Shown here piece by piece: positions 1 through 8,485 of a DNA stretch of 34,688 nt (positions are counted from its first letter, which is position 1; every line of letters starts with the position of its first letter). The DNA comes from Treponema sp. (lineage in GTDB: Bacteria; Spirochaetota; Spirochaetia; Treponematales; Breznakiellaceae), in assembly GCA_031266095.1 (NCBI GenBank), contig JAISBR010000125.1:1-34688 (forward strand). The letters run 5' to 3'. The notes under the pieces are model-generated. The model had not been told where the DNA came from and did no database searches. It saw only the letters and a list, made by a program, of their open reading frames with translations. The position numbers and the translations under genes were made by a program.

Positions 1-1997
1 GATTCTATCTTTGAGATGTCCAGAATGTCGTTGACGATTTCCAGGAGGAGGGCGCCCGAATGGTACACCTTGCCGATATTGCCCCGGGTTTCCGCGGGGA
101 GGTCTTTTTGCAGCTCCACCTCCGAGAAGCCGAGGATGGCGTTGAGGGGGGTGCGTATCTCGTGGCTCATCCGGGCGAGAAAATCGCTCTTTGCCCGGGA
201 CGCGGCGTAAGCCGCCTCGGTCTGTGTTTCAAGTTCCCCGGTACGCCGGCGTACCAGGCTCTCAAGCCGCCTGCCCTCCCGGCGGTTCCGCTGGAACATC
301 ACAAACAACAGGACGAGTACACAGAGGACGAGCGCCGAGAAGCCGGCAAGCCAGGGTATCCGGGCGCGCGCCAGCTTGCCGCGGTAATCAAAGGTCCGGC
401 GGGTCCAGCGTTCCGCGATGACCGCGGTATCGATAATTTGCAGGGATTTATCAACGATAGATTTCAGCGTTTCCTCATGCATATTAAAGCCGAAGGAGGA
501 TTCAAAGCGACGGTTGAAAACGATGTTGGCCTTATAGCCCGGCTGTTCCCGGAAATTGGTCTGGCTCAGGAGGAGATTCCGGGTTGCCATTACCAGATCC
601 ACCTCCCCCTTTTCCAGGCCCTTGAAACTGTCGGCGGCATTCGCGTATTCCACCGTATTGGCGTGGCCGGGGAACCACTCCCGGAACACGCCGGCGTACG
701 CCGTACCCGCTATAAGCCCTACCCTCGCGTAGAGTATCTCGGTTATCCCGATATCCCGGAAATCCGATTTGGAGAGCAGCGCGAAATAATCACGCTGGTA
801 CGCGGTATCGGCCCACAGGAAGCGGCCTTCCCGCCCGGCGGAATAGATCAACTGGGTAATGACGGCGGCGCCGCCTTGTTCAAGCGTATCCATCAGCGCG
901 GGCCATTCCACGCCTGTATCGTTGACCCGCCGGAACCGGAGGCCCGAAAGCTCCGCTACCTCCGCCAGCACGTCCAGGGCTATGCCCTGCCACTCCTTTT
1001 CCTGGGCATTGTAAAAGCTGAGGGGATAATTGTCGTATTCAACCGCCAGGGGAACCGCCTCCTTCCGGGCGGCGCGCTCCGCTATATAGACTTTTTCCGC
1101 GGGGCTTAAGCGGGTAAAGAGCTTGTTCCGCATATAGCTTTGCTGCCCCTGGTTGTTCAGTTCGATGAGGTGGCGCATACCACCGCTCCGCAGGGCCTTC
1201 CGGACCGCCGATATGACGGGTTCAAGCCCGGGGTTTTGGGTTGCCAGGGAAACGGGGACGTAGACCAGGGGGAAGAAATCATACGAGCGCACGTCGCCGT
1301 ATACGTCAAAGGCGGCCTCGGCGGTATTCTCCTCGAAAAAGGCGTCAATATCCCCGTTTTTAAGCATCCGGTATGCCGTGTCATGGCTGTCAACGAGGAA
1401 ATACTCAAAATCACCGGTGATATGGGGGAGGACCAGCCCCGACGTGATGGTACTCTCCAGAAAGGCGTAGCGCAGGGGCCGTTTCCCGGCGGTTTCCGCA
1501 AGTTCTTCGCCGCCCTCGAGCCGCATATACTTGATGGAGTGTTCCGCAATGGCGTCGCTCATATAATACACGCTCCGGCGCTCCTCCGTGGCGGTAAGTT
1601 CCCCTGAAAAATCAATCTCCCCGGATTGCAGCCCCGCAAGCAGTTCCCCCCACTGGTAGAGGGCCGGTTTGAAGGGAATCCCGAAGAGGGCCGAAAGCCA
1701 GTCGCAGAACAGGGCGGAGTACCCCGCTATCCCGCCGTCCTCAGTGTAAAAGGTTTCGGTACTCAGCATCATGCCGTAGATGAAGTGATCCCGGCCTTCG
1801 CCGGAACGCTTCCGGGTTTTCAGGGCCTCCAGGGCCGTGATTTCTTCCGCCGTAATGCCCGGTATATCCCGGTAAGAGCGGTAGACCACCGCCTGATCCG
1901 CCGCCGGGGTCCGCGGTCCGCGGCCGCAGCCCGCCCCCAGGAACAGGATCGGCAAGAGCAGGGCAGGCATTATCCATACGGGCTTCATGTTGCGCAT
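1..1997 (-). CDS. Sensor histidine kinase with two periplasmic solute-binding domains (partial, C-terminus off window)
   Basis: An open frame of 665 codons runs without a stop from ATG 1997 to the window edge. The start is supported by AAAGGA about 6 nt upstream; the in-frame ATG at 1988 lies too far from it. The N-terminus is hydrophobic and ends near Cys24, which may be a lipobox, although the preceding GAG is not ideal. Two consecutive SBP_bac_3-type domains follow (about residues 55-290 and 300-525), then one membrane helix (about 547-568) and a HisKA domain. Its phosphoacceptor is His612 in the SHEIRTPLN motif. The architecture resembles EvgS/BvgS-type kinases, where tandem periplasmic domains sense small molecules. 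The ATPase domain and any receiver domains must lie beyond position 1. The ligand is unknown. Confidence 0.9.
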   Translation of the reverse strand, partial: MRNMKPVWIMPALLLPILFLGAGCGRGPRTPAADQAVVYRSYRDIPGITAEEITALEALKTRKRSGEGRDHFIYGMMLSTETFYTEDGGIAGYSALFCDWLSALFGIPFKPALYQWGELLAGLQSGEIDFSGELTATEERRSVYYMSDAIAEHSIKYMRLEGGEELAETAGKRPLRYAFLESTITSGLVLPHITGDFEYFLVDSHDTAYRMLKNGDIDAFFEENTAEAAFDVYGDVRSYDFFPLVYVPVSLATQNPGLEPVISAVRKALRSGGMRHLIELNNQGQQSYMRNKLFTRLSPAEKVYIAERAARKEAVPLAVEYDNYPLSFYNAQEKEWQGIALDVLAEVAELSGLRFRRVNDTGVEWPALMDTLEQGGAAVITQLIYSAGREGRFLWADTAYQRDYFALLSKSDFRDIGITEILYARVGLIAGTAYAGVFREWFPGHANTVEYANAADSFKGLEKGEVDLVMATRNLLLSQTNFREQPGYKANIVFNRRFESSFGFNMHEETLKSIVDKSLQIIDTAVIAERWTRRTFDYRGKLARARIPWLAGFSALVLCVLVLLFVMFQRNRREGRRLESLVRRRTGELETQTEAAYAASRAKSDFLARMSHEIRTPLNAILGFSEVELQKDLPAETRGNIGKVYHSGALLLEIVNDILDISKIE

Positions 1998-2090
1998 ATA
2001 TCCTTTTGTCGTACCGGTATGCTGCCCCGGCAACGCCGGGCTTCTTCCCCAAAACCTGTCGCGTATCTATACCCAGGCCCGTTCCGGACA

Positions 2091-2366
2091 CATAAATCGG
2101 CCTGTTATGTATCCATAAATCGGCTTGTTATCGATACATAAATCGCCTTGTTATCGATGCATAAATCGGCCTGTTATGTATCCATAAATCGCCTTGTTAT
2201 CGATACATAAATCGCCTTGTTATCGATACATAAATCGCCTTGTTATCGATCCATAAATCGGCCTGTTATCGGTCCATAAATCGCCTTGTTATCGATCCAT
2301 AAATCGGCCTGTTATCGATCCATAAATCGGCCTGTTATGGGTGCGTAACCGGGCCTGTTGCGCCCC
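2091..2366. repeat. 23-bp tandem array A (11 units plus one degenerate)
   Basis: Units begin at 2091 and then every 23 bp (2114, 2137 ... 2321), with a degenerate copy at 2344. The consensus is CATAAATCG(G/C)C(C/T)TGTTAT followed by a variable 6-bp tail such as CGATAC. The 17-bp core is a quasi-palindrome with outer arms ATAA/TTAT and a GC-rich centre. The period is not a multiple of three and the frames are interrupted, so it is not coding. It lies between the stop of the HU/Ig-like gene and the start of the sensor kinase. Confidence 0.95.
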
Positions 2367-2394
2367 CGTACATACCCCGGTTACGGGTCCCCCG

Positions 2395-3177
2395 TTAACT
2401 TTGAACGGTCAGCTTAAAAGCGGACCGTACCTCCCGGGCTGCTTTCAGTAAGACCGCGCCGTTCCGCACCGAAGTTTGGGTAACGATCTGCAGGGTGTAT
2501 TCGATCCCCGCGTCCAGGCTTGCGGGGACAAGCGCCTTGAGGGTCTTCGGCCTATTCACGGCGAGGAGCTCCGCCTTGACGGGCGGGTTCCGCCCGTCGT
2601 CGAACCAGAGGCCGACCTCGTCCGTGTGCCGGCCGTCGCCTTCGATTTTGAGGCCGTAACCCCGGATCGTTAAGAAGTTCCCGATGGTCATAACCTTGTC
2701 CGTCCGGCCTGAGTGTTCGTCCACCGCCCCGGCGATAAGGCCGCCGGATTCGTCGATGCCGTCAAACTGTACCTTCACCCGGTCCCGGATGTACCGCCGG
2801 AAGGGGGCGGCGCTCTGCATACGGACCTCCGGGTACAGGCCCTCGGCCAGGCCCGTCTCCGCGCCTTCATAGTCGCCGGGCAGGCGGATCCTCAGGTTAA
2901 AGAGCGGTGTTTTGAGTTTGTAGCCGTCCGCGACCAGGTAATAGATGAGTTGGCAGGCGGCGGTAAACCCCTCCTCGATCACCCTGGGGTCGGTTTCAAT
3001 GTTGTAGATCTCCGCCTTGCCGGCGATGCCGTGGATGTCCAGTTCCGGCTGGAATACGGCCCGCAGGTTGTACGGCTTTTGCGCCCCCAGGGGACGCGCC
3101 GCGTTGGGCAAAAACGCGCGGACGAACTTTGCCGTAACCTTGTGCATACTATCTCTTAGCGTAAAATCAAGCGCCAT
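2395..3177 (-). CDS. HU-like DNA-binding protein with C-terminal Ig-like domain (DUF4469 type)
   Basis: The start at ATG 3177 is chosen because GGAGG stands 6 nt upstream; the frame opens further at 3201 but has no such site there. The product is 260 aa with no signal peptide or membrane segment. The N-terminal half (MALDFTLRDS to about residue 125) resembles the HU-type DNA-binding domain (HU-DNA_bdg). The C-terminal half, about 150-255 with the motif GNFLTIRGYGLKIEGD, resembles the Ig-fold DUF4469 domain that often follows it in Bacteroides and Treponema. In the family such proteins are thought to bind DNA, but their role is not settled. The gene is monocistronic and lies directly beside array A. 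The family assignment is from memory of motifs. Confidence 0.75.
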   Translation of the reverse strand: MALDFTLRDSMHKVTAKFVRAFLPNAARPLGAQKPYNLRAVFQPELDIHGIAGKAEIYNIETDPRVIEEGFTAACQLIYYLVADGYKLKTPLFNLRIRLPGDYEGAETGLAEGLYPEVRMQSAAPFRRYIRDRVKVQFDGIDESGGLIAGAVDEHSGRTDKVMTIGNFLTIRGYGLKIEGDGRHTDEVGLWFDDGRNPPVKAELLAVNRPKTLKALVPASLDAGIEYTLQIVTQTSVRNGAVLLKAAREVRSAFKLTVQS

Positions 3178-3271
3178 ACAGAGCCTCCATAGCGACCACA
3201 ATCAACAAGCGCGCGGCAGAGCCCGGACCGCCGGTCCGGCGCGGTATTAAACCCCCGCCACGAATACAGCA

Positions 3272-3294
3272 AAGCGGGCATTCGGCCGCTTTTT
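3272..3294 (+). terminator. Short hairpin with T-run
   Basis: AAGCGG (3272-3277) and CCGCTT (3286-3291) flank an 8-nt loop, followed by a run of five T on the plus strand. It has the shape of a weak intrinsic terminator reading rightward, but no rightward gene ends here. It may block read-out from the HU gene region or be fortuitous. Confidence 0.3.
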
Positions 3295-3545
3295 CAAAAA
3301 GTAAAATCCTAGCATGGGATGGGCCTCCTGTCAACGATAACGAGATATTCGATTCAGGGCGAGCGCTCTTCTGACGATAATACCGATCATATTCCCTCTC
3401 CCAGAAGCTATTGTTACCAAAATACTAATAATTAAAGGGATAGGCAAGCAATTTCGCTTTTGTTATACTGGAACCTCTTGCAAAACCCGGTTAGTGCGAA
3501 ACTCCGGTTCGCGGGCTGCGCAACATGCGTTTTTTAATGAAATTT

Positions 3546-3574
3546 ATCTATAATGTGTCTACATTTATAGATAG
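3546..3574 (+). promoter_or_regulatory. Candidate promoter/operator of the 2-oxoacid oxidoreductase operon
   Basis: TATCTATAA (3546-3554) and TTATAGATA (3566-3574) form perfect 9-bp inverted arms 11 bp apart. The left arm overlaps TATAAT at 3550-3555, a perfect -10 box, so the dyad would cover the -10 and the start point. The -35 region is not recognisable. This geometry fits a repressor site; the regulator is unknown. Confidence 0.45.
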
Positions 3575-3607
3575 ACTCTATATAGACTTTGAGAGAGAGG
3601 AAGCCTG

Positions 3608-3838
3608 ATGGCCAAAAGAGGAAAGATCAAGATTGATCGAGAATTATGTAAGGGATGTTTTTTATGTCTCCGGGCCTGTCCCCTGAAAGTGTTGGAGGCG
3701 GACACTGAGACCAATAGTTCCGGTTCTTACCCTTCAAAAGCGGCGCACGCTGAAAAATGTATTGCCTGCGGAAACTGTTATGAGGTATGTCCCGATGTGT
3801 GTATCGAGGTGTTTGAACTTGCGGAGGCGGAAACATGA
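3608..3838 (+). CDS. vorD: 2-oxoacid:ferredoxin oxidoreductase, delta (ferredoxin-like) subunit
   Basis: This 76-aa protein carries two [4Fe-4S] binding motifs of the CxxCxxCxxxCP type: CKGCFLCLRACP near residue 15 and CIACGNCYEVCP near residue 50. It passes electrons from the catalytic subunits to free ferredoxin. It begins at ATG 3608 after AGAGGAAG. Its stop overlaps the next start in an ATGA at 3835-3838, so it is translationally coupled to the alpha subunit. The Vor/Kor label follows from the four-subunit layout; substrate specificity (branched-chain 2-oxoacid or 2-oxoglutarate) cannot be told from this subunit. Confidence 0.92.
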   Translation: MAKRGKIKIDRELCKGCFLCLRACPLKVLEADTETNSSGSYPSKAAHAEKCIACGNCYEVCPDVCIEVFELAEAET

Positions 3839-4947
3839 GTGAAAAAGTCTTAATGAAGGGGAATGACGCCATTGCCGAGGCCGCGATCCGGGCGGGCTGC
3901 GGCGCTTATTTTGGCTATCCCATTACTCCCCAGAATGAACTAATCGCCTATATGGCGAAGCATATGCCGGACAAAGGCCGGATTTTTATTCAGGCTGAAA
4001 GCGAAACCGCGGCGATCAATATGGTCTACGGCGCTTCCTCTGCGGGGGCCAGGGCCATGACCAGCTCTTCAAGCCCCGGCATCAGCCTGAAGCAGGAGGG
4101 AATCTCTTACGCCGCCGGGGCGGATATCCCGATGGTGGTGGTGAATGTGGTCCGGGGCGGTCCCGGCCTGGGTTCCATTGCCCCGGCCCAGAGCGATTAT
4201 TTCCAGGCTACTAGGGGAGGAGGCCACGGCGATTACCGCTCCATCGTACTTGCCCCTAAAAGCGTGCAGGAGTGCGCGGACCTTACCTATCTGGCCTTTG
4301 ACCTGGCCGATAAGTACCGCATGCCGGTTATCGTACTCGCCGACGGCATGATCGGCCAGATGATGGAGGGGGTGACGCTGCCGCCGGAAAAACCGCTGTC
4401 CTGCCTGCCCGGCCGGGACTGGATTACCGGTAATATGGCCTCCAGGGAAACGGGGTCCGGGGGCCGCCGGACCGCCCGCCACATCACTTCTATCCACCTG
4501 GTTCCGGAGGAATTGGAGGCGAAAACCAGAGCGCGCTTTGCCCGTTACGAGACCGTACAAGCATCGGAGGTCCGCTTTGAGGAACTGGGCTGCGCCGGCG
4601 CGGACCTGACGCTGGTCGCTTACGGTACTTCCGCACGGGTCTGCCTTGGCGCGCGGATGCTTGCTGAAAAAGAGGGCATCAAACTCGGGGTTTTCAGGCC
4701 TGTCACCCTCTGGCCCTTCCCCCGCGAGGCGCTGGGGAAAATTGCCCTGGAGGGAAAACCGTTCCTTACGGTGGAGATGAGTCTGGGGCAGCTCGTGGAC
4801 GATGTGAAACTTGCGGTGTTTGAGGCAGGGGGCAGGGCTTCCACTGCGGAAGGTTCCGCCACGATCCATCTTTTAGGGCATTCCGGCGGGGTAATTCCCA
4901 CAGAAGAAGAAGTTTTTGCGGAAGCGAAAAGAATCCTGGGGAAATAG
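3835..4947 (+). CDS. vorB: 2-oxoacid:ferredoxin oxidoreductase, alpha subunit (VorB/KorA type)
   Basis: The product is 370 aa, normal for the alpha subunit of the four-subunit enzymes. The N-terminal pyrimidine-binding domain shows GYPITPQNE near residue 27 and the ESE-AAINMV-GAS stretch with TSSSSPGISLKQEG typical of this family. The C-terminal domain (about 245-365) matches the transketolase-C-like region. With the beta subunit it oxidatively decarboxylates a 2-oxoacid to an acyl-CoA, reducing ferredoxin. The closest remembered annotation is 3-methyl-2-oxobutanoate dehydrogenase VorB, but 2-oxoglutarate remains possible. Confidence 0.92.
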   Translation: MSEKVLMKGNDAIAEAAIRAGCGAYFGYPITPQNELIAYMAKHMPDKGRIFIQAESETAAINMVYGASSAGARAMTSSSSPGISLKQEGISYAAGADIPMVVVNVVRGGPGLGSIAPAQSDYFQATRGGGHGDYRSIVLAPKSVQECADLTYLAFDLADKYRMPVIVLADGMIGQMMEGVTLPPEKPLSCLPGRDWITGNMASRETGSGGRRTARHITSIHLVPEELEAKTRARFARYETVQASEVRFEELGCAGADLTLVAYGTSARVCLGARMLAEKEGIKLGVFRPVTLWPFPREALGKIALEGKPFLTVEMSLGQLVDDVKLAVFEAGGRASTAEGSATIHLLGHSGGVIPTEEEVFAEAKRILGK

Positions 4948-4995
4948 TCCGCCGTGTGGCATAATGATATTATAGTTTAGTTTATAGAGGGAATA

Positions 4996-5745
4996 ATGAA
5001 ACAATTATACGGTTATCCTGACAGTTTGTACAAAGTCCAGACCAAGTACTGCGGCGGCTGCGGTCATGGGGTGATACACCGGCTTATCACCGGTATTATC
5101 GACGAACTGGGTTTGCGGGAAAAGACGATTATCACCAATCCGGTTGGCTGCGCCATTTGGGCGGATCTTTACTTTGACTTTGATTCCGTACAGCCCCCCC
5201 ACGGCAGGACTCCCGCGGCGGCCACCGGGATCAAGCGGGTACTGCCCGATCACCTGGTTATCTGCTATCAGGGCGACGGCGATATGGCGGCAATCGGTAC
5301 GGCGGAGATGATCCACGCGGCGAACCGGGCCGAGAAATTCACCACGATCTTCGTAAACAACGCGATTTACGGTATGACCGGCGGCCAGATGGCCCCTACC
5401 ACCCTTCTGGGCCAGAAGGCCGCTACAGCCCCTTCCGGCAGGGACCCCAACGGCATGGGCTACCCTATCCGGGTTTCAGAGCTTCTTGCCAACCTGGAAG
5501 GGACCCGGTATATCGCGCGGGGCGCGGTGAACAATGCCGCCAATATCCGTAAAACCAGGCAGTATATCAAAAAGGCCTTTGAGGCCCAATTAGCGGGTAT
5601 TGGTTTTTCCATGGTTGAGGTCCTTTCCCCCTGCCCGACTAACTGGAGTATGCAGCCGGTCGAGTCGGTAGAGTGGCTGGAAAAGAACATGATCCCTGTT
5701 TTCCCGCTGGGGGAGATTAAAAACACGCTGGAGGCCGTTAAATGA
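4996..5745 (+). CDS. vorA: 2-oxoacid:ferredoxin oxidoreductase, beta subunit (thiamine pyrophosphate-binding)
   Basis: This 249-aa subunit binds thiamine diphosphate. It shows YCGGCGHG near residue 15, GDGDMAAIGTAEMIHA near 94 and the downstream NNAIYGMTGGQMAPTT, which together form the usual TPP and Mg binding site. CPTNW near residue 215 is also typical. The start follows GAGGGA by 5 nt. An AT-rich 48-bp gap separates it from the alpha gene, and its stop overlaps the gamma start (ATGA, 5742-5745). The gene order delta-alpha-beta-gamma is that of Kor/Vor operons. Confidence 0.93.
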   Translation: MKQLYGYPDSLYKVQTKYCGGCGHGVIHRLITGIIDELGLREKTIITNPVGCAIWADLYFDFDSVQPPHGRTPAAATGIKRVLPDHLVICYQGDGDMAAIGTAEMIHAANRAEKFTTIFVNNAIYGMTGGQMAPTTLLGQKAATAPSGRDPNGMGYPIRVSELLANLEGTRYIARGAVNNAANIRKTRQYIKKAFEAQLAGIGFSMVEVLSPCPTNWSMQPVESVEWLEKNMIPVFPLGEIKNTLEAVK

Positions 5746-6275
5746 CTGAAAAATCGTTTTTTGCCGGGTTTGGCGGTCAAGGTATTGTCTCCCTGGGGCA
5801 GATTTGGGTGTACTGTGCTATGCAGGAAGGCAAGAACGTCACTTTTTTCCCGTTTTACGGCGCGGAAAAACGAGGCGGCATAGCCAGGGCCGGCGTTGTT
5901 GTCTCGGACCGGGAAATCGCCAGCCCGCTGGTAACAAAGCCGGATTCGGCGCTCGTGATGAACAGCGATTCTCTCCCGCTTTGCGAGGGTATTTTGAAGC
6001 CGGGCGGCTTGATGCTGATCAATTCCAGCCTGGTCAAGGAAGATCCCGGACGCGGCGATCTGAGAATCGTCAAAATTGAGGCTTCCGGTATGGCGGAGAA
6101 GATCGGCAGCGTCCGTTTTGCCAATATGGTGGCCCTGGGGGCCATGGCAAAACTGACCGGGGCCCTTTTGCTGACCGAAATCGAGGGAATTCTGGAGAAA
6201 TTTTTCCCTGTGGACAAACACCGGTTTATTCCGATGAATGTACAGGCGATCCGGGGAGGTTTTACCGCTGTATAA
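5742..6275 (+). CDS. vorC: 2-oxoacid:ferredoxin oxidoreductase, gamma subunit
   Basis: The product is 177 aa and opens with FFAGFGGQGIVSLGQI, the glycine-rich signature of the gamma domain of these enzymes. The length is usual for a free gamma subunit. It is translationally coupled to the beta subunit by a 4-bp overlap and closes the operon. No strong intrinsic terminator follows; a small dyad (CGATAA-T-TTATCG, 6317-6329) lies downstream. Confidence 0.92.
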   Translation: MTEKSFFAGFGGQGIVSLGQIWVYCAMQEGKNVTFFPFYGAEKRGGIARAGVVVSDREIASPLVTKPDSALVMNSDSLPLCEGILKPGGLMLINSSLVKEDPGRGDLRIVKIEASGMAEKIGSVRFANMVALGAMAKLTGALLLTEIEGILEKFFPVDKHRFIPMNVQAIRGGFTAV

Positions 6276-6364
6276 TCCGGATTTTGGAAACCATCTCAAT
6301 TTTTAAAATAATATACCGATAATTTATCGTCGGGCTATGGAAAAGTAAGGAGTATTTTTTCTTA

Positions 6365-6394
6365 TTGACAAATTTCGAAAGGTATTGGTACAAT
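6365..6394 (+). promoter_or_regulatory. Sigma70-type promoter of the M23-bactofilin cluster
   Basis: TTGACA (6365-6370) and TACAAT (6389-6394) are separated by 18 bp, and the start codon is about 35 bp downstream. This is one of the best promoter matches in the window. Confidence 0.65.
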
Positions 6395-6429
6395 AGTTAA
6401 GGTTATTGTGATTCTAGAAGGAGCGGATT

Positions 6430-7461
6430 TTGGCCTCGGTCCACGAGTACAAGCGGTTCGAAAATAGTGTTGTCTTAAAAGTAAAGAATGCCGCTGCCGC
6501 TGTGGTGAGGGGCCTCGCGGGGGGGGGTAAAAATCTGATAAGGTTTGTTACCCGCCGCTATACCGTGGTTTTCGTGCCTCATTCGGAAAAAAGGGTCTAT
6601 AACCTCCATGTTACGATGCTTTCAATGTGTTGTTTTCTGCTGGTGGTGGCGGGTATTCTGGGGGCTTTTTTCTGGTATGGCGCTTCATACAACAGCGCCC
6701 GTAGTATGCTGGTAAGCAGGGAGAGCAACTTAAAGGAAGTGCAGGCCAGCCTGGACCAGCTGCGGGATGAAACCGCCCTGCTGCTCCGGGAAGCCCGGGG
6801 TTTTGAAAATGCCCTTTCGAGTACTCTTGCCGCCTTGGGGGCGGATCTTCGCGGGGGAGATTCCCAGGACATTTCCGGCGATTTAAGATCTTTCTTTGAT
6901 ATCAGGGAAACTCCCGAAGGCCTGCTGCAGGAAGTGAATGATGTGCGGCGGCTTTCATCCTATCTTTCCCAAGCAGTGGAGCCGGTTAAGGAAATCGGTA
7001 CGCTGTTGGATTCCCAGAGCGCCCTGCTCACGGAGATCCCCAGTATCTGGCCCATCAAGGGTGGTATTGGGCATATTTCTTTCTTCTTCGGGCAGAACGA
7101 AAACCCATTCACCGGTCAGTATTACATACATAAGGGCATTGATATTTCCACTTATCGTTCCGGAGACCCGGTAGTGGTTACCGCCGACGGTCAGGTGGTT
7201 ACCATTGATTATGACGACGGTTTTGGAAATTATGTGATTATAAAGCACAAACACGGCTATTATACCCGTTACGCGCATCTGCTCTCTTCAAGGGTGAAGG
7301 TGGGACAGCGGGTTCAGCAGGGCGATGAGATTGGCCGTATCGGCAATACCGGCCTTTCCACCGGTCCCCACCTGCATTATGAAGTGCATATCGGCTCCGA
7401 TGTGGTAGATCCGTACAAATATATCAATATCCGTTCCAGCATCGCCAAGCAGAGGCGTTAA
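6430..7461 (+). CDS. Membrane-anchored M23 (LytM-type) peptidoglycan endopeptidase
   Basis: The start is TTG 6430, supported by AGAAGGAG about 7 nt upstream. The 343-aa product has a cytoplasmic N-terminus, one membrane helix (about 57-80), a coiled-coil region (about 95-200) and a C-terminal M23 domain. The zinc ligands appear intact: HKGIDIS (His and Asp) and PHLHYEVH (HxH), with YTRYAHL between them. Family members cut peptidoglycan cross-links in the periplasm. It is followed after 14 bp by a bactofilin gene. Bactofilin and M23 peptidase pairs are known to act together in cell-shape control in Helicobacter and Leptospira, so a shape role is a reasonable inference. Confidence 0.93.
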   Translation: MASVHEYKRFENSVVLKVKNAAAAVVRGLAGGGKNLIRFVTRRYTVVFVPHSEKRVYNLHVTMLSMCCFLLVVAGILGAFFWYGASYNSARSMLVSRESNLKEVQASLDQLRDETALLLREARGFENALSSTLAALGADLRGGDSQDISGDLRSFFDIRETPEGLLQEVNDVRRLSSYLSQAVEPVKEIGTLLDSQSALLTEIPSIWPIKGGIGHISFFFGQNENPFTGQYYIHKGIDISTYRSGDPVVVTADGQVVTIDYDDGFGNYVIIKHKHGYYTRYAHLLSSRVKVGQRVQQGDEIGRIGNTGLSTGPHLHYEVHIGSDVVDPYKYINIRSSIAKQRR

Positions 7462-7475
7462 GCGCAAGGCCTCGT

Positions 7476-7913
7476 ATGCCCGCCGGCCGGTTAGACGATT
7501 TTTCAATCAACACTATTATTGGTCCCAATACCAGTATGGCAGGCGATATTGAAGCCGGAGGCTTTACCCGTATCGACGGCAGCATCCGGGGAAATGTCAT
7601 CGCCAAGGGCAGGGTGGTGATCGGTGAAAGGGCCCGGATGAAGAGCAGCGTCTCCGGTACCGCTATCACCATCGGAGGGGTGGTGTTCGGCAACCTTATC
7701 GCCAGCGAGTCCCTGGTGATCCTTTCGACCGCCCTGGTCTTGGGCGATATTATCACCCGCCGTATACAGGCTGACGAAGGTTGTCTTATTCACGGTAAGG
7801 TTCTGGTGTGTCCTGACGAGGAGAGCTGGAAACAGGCTTTGTCGGAGTACCGGGACGCACAGGGCATCAAATCCCTGCTGCCGGTATTCTCGAAAAATCA
7901 TAGAATGAATTAA
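7476..7913 (+). CDS. Bactofilin
   Basis: This 145-aa protein has the bactofilin core of short beta-helix turns rich in Gly and Ile/Val (from INTIIGPNTSMAGDIEAGG to about residue 110). The N-terminal and C-terminal tails are short and probably disordered. Bactofilins polymerise without nucleotide into filaments under the inner membrane. Here the protein probably positions the M23 enzyme encoded just upstream. ATG 7476 follows AAGG by about 7 nt. No membrane segment is visible. Confidence 0.92.
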   Translation: MPAGRLDDFSINTIIGPNTSMAGDIEAGGFTRIDGSIRGNVIAKGRVVIGERARMKSSVSGTAITIGGVVFGNLIASESLVILSTALVLGDIITRRIQADEGCLIHGKVLVCPDEESWKQALSEYRDAQGIKSLLPVFSKNHRMN

Positions 7914-7916
7914 CCC

Positions 7917-8477
7917 ATGGCTAAAGTCGATTCTCCTGACATTCCTGCTTTTTACATGAATCCTTCGGCCTATGCCCAGGTGAAGGGGGATAATAAAAAG
8001 GCCAGGGGCAGGGAAATCCGGCGGACCGATGGGAAAGATTTTTCCCGTGTTCTTGAGGATATCCGGGGAAAAACCGCGGATGAAATAGGCCCCCTGAGGG
8101 ATCTGCCGGTATCCGAGGAAACGGTCAACCTCTTAATGGATGAAGTCCGAGACGCCGGGGATGCCCTGCGGGACCGGCCTTCTCCCGATGAGATTATCCG
8201 CTATAAACAGGCGGTACGGAACTTCATGTACTATGTGGTGGAGAACGGCTTCAGCCTGGAGCGGGAATCGGGAATACCCATATTTCTCAAACCCGGCTAC
8301 AGAGGTCCCAGGGGAACCCCGGAAGCGATGAAATCGACGCGGTATACCAAGATTCAGGTTATCGATAAAAAGCTGGAAGACCTGGCCGCTATGCTCCTTT
8401 CCAGCCAGAGACAGCAGCTTAATCTGGCCGCCCGTCTTGAGGAAATACAGGGTCTTCTGGTAGACTTGCTGCAATAA
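7917..8477 (+). CDS. yaaR: YaaR family protein (DUF327)
   Basis: The 186-aa product matches the YaaR family: a variable N-terminus, then a helical domain with LMDEVRDAGDAL, IIRYKQAVRNFMYYVVENG and a basic KSTRYTKIQVIDKKLEDL stretch. Its biochemical role is unknown. In Firmicutes yaaR lies close to yaaT (PSP1 family) with holB between; here the PSP1-family gene follows directly after 8 bp and holB is absent. The start has only a weak ribosome site and is 3 bp from the bactofilin stop, suggesting coupling. Confidence 0.85.
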   Translation: MAKVDSPDIPAFYMNPSAYAQVKGDNKKARGREIRRTDGKDFSRVLEDIRGKTADEIGPLRDLPVSEETVNLLMDEVRDAGDALRDRPSPDEIIRYKQAVRNFMYYVVENGFSLERESGIPIFLKPGYRGPRGTPEAMKSTRYTKIQVIDKKLEDLAAMLLSSQRQQLNLAARLEEIQGLLVDLLQ

Positions 8478-8485
8478 GGTTGTTT

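Larger units (their letters stand above)
3178..3607. other. Divergent intergenic region
   Basis: These 430 bp separate the minus-strand HU/Ig-like gene from the plus-strand oxidoreductase operon. The part next to the HU gene is GC-rich and the rest is AT-rich. A short hairpin with a T-run is at 3272-3294 and a promoter/operator candidate at 3546-3574. No gene or RNA was recognised between them. Confidence 0.6.

Noticed and set aside
60..2141. Plus-strand open frames opposite the sensor kinase
   Set aside because: They have no recognisable motifs. The minus strand gives an uninterrupted kinase with clear SBP and HisKA motifs; the plus frames are a by-product of GC-rich codon use.
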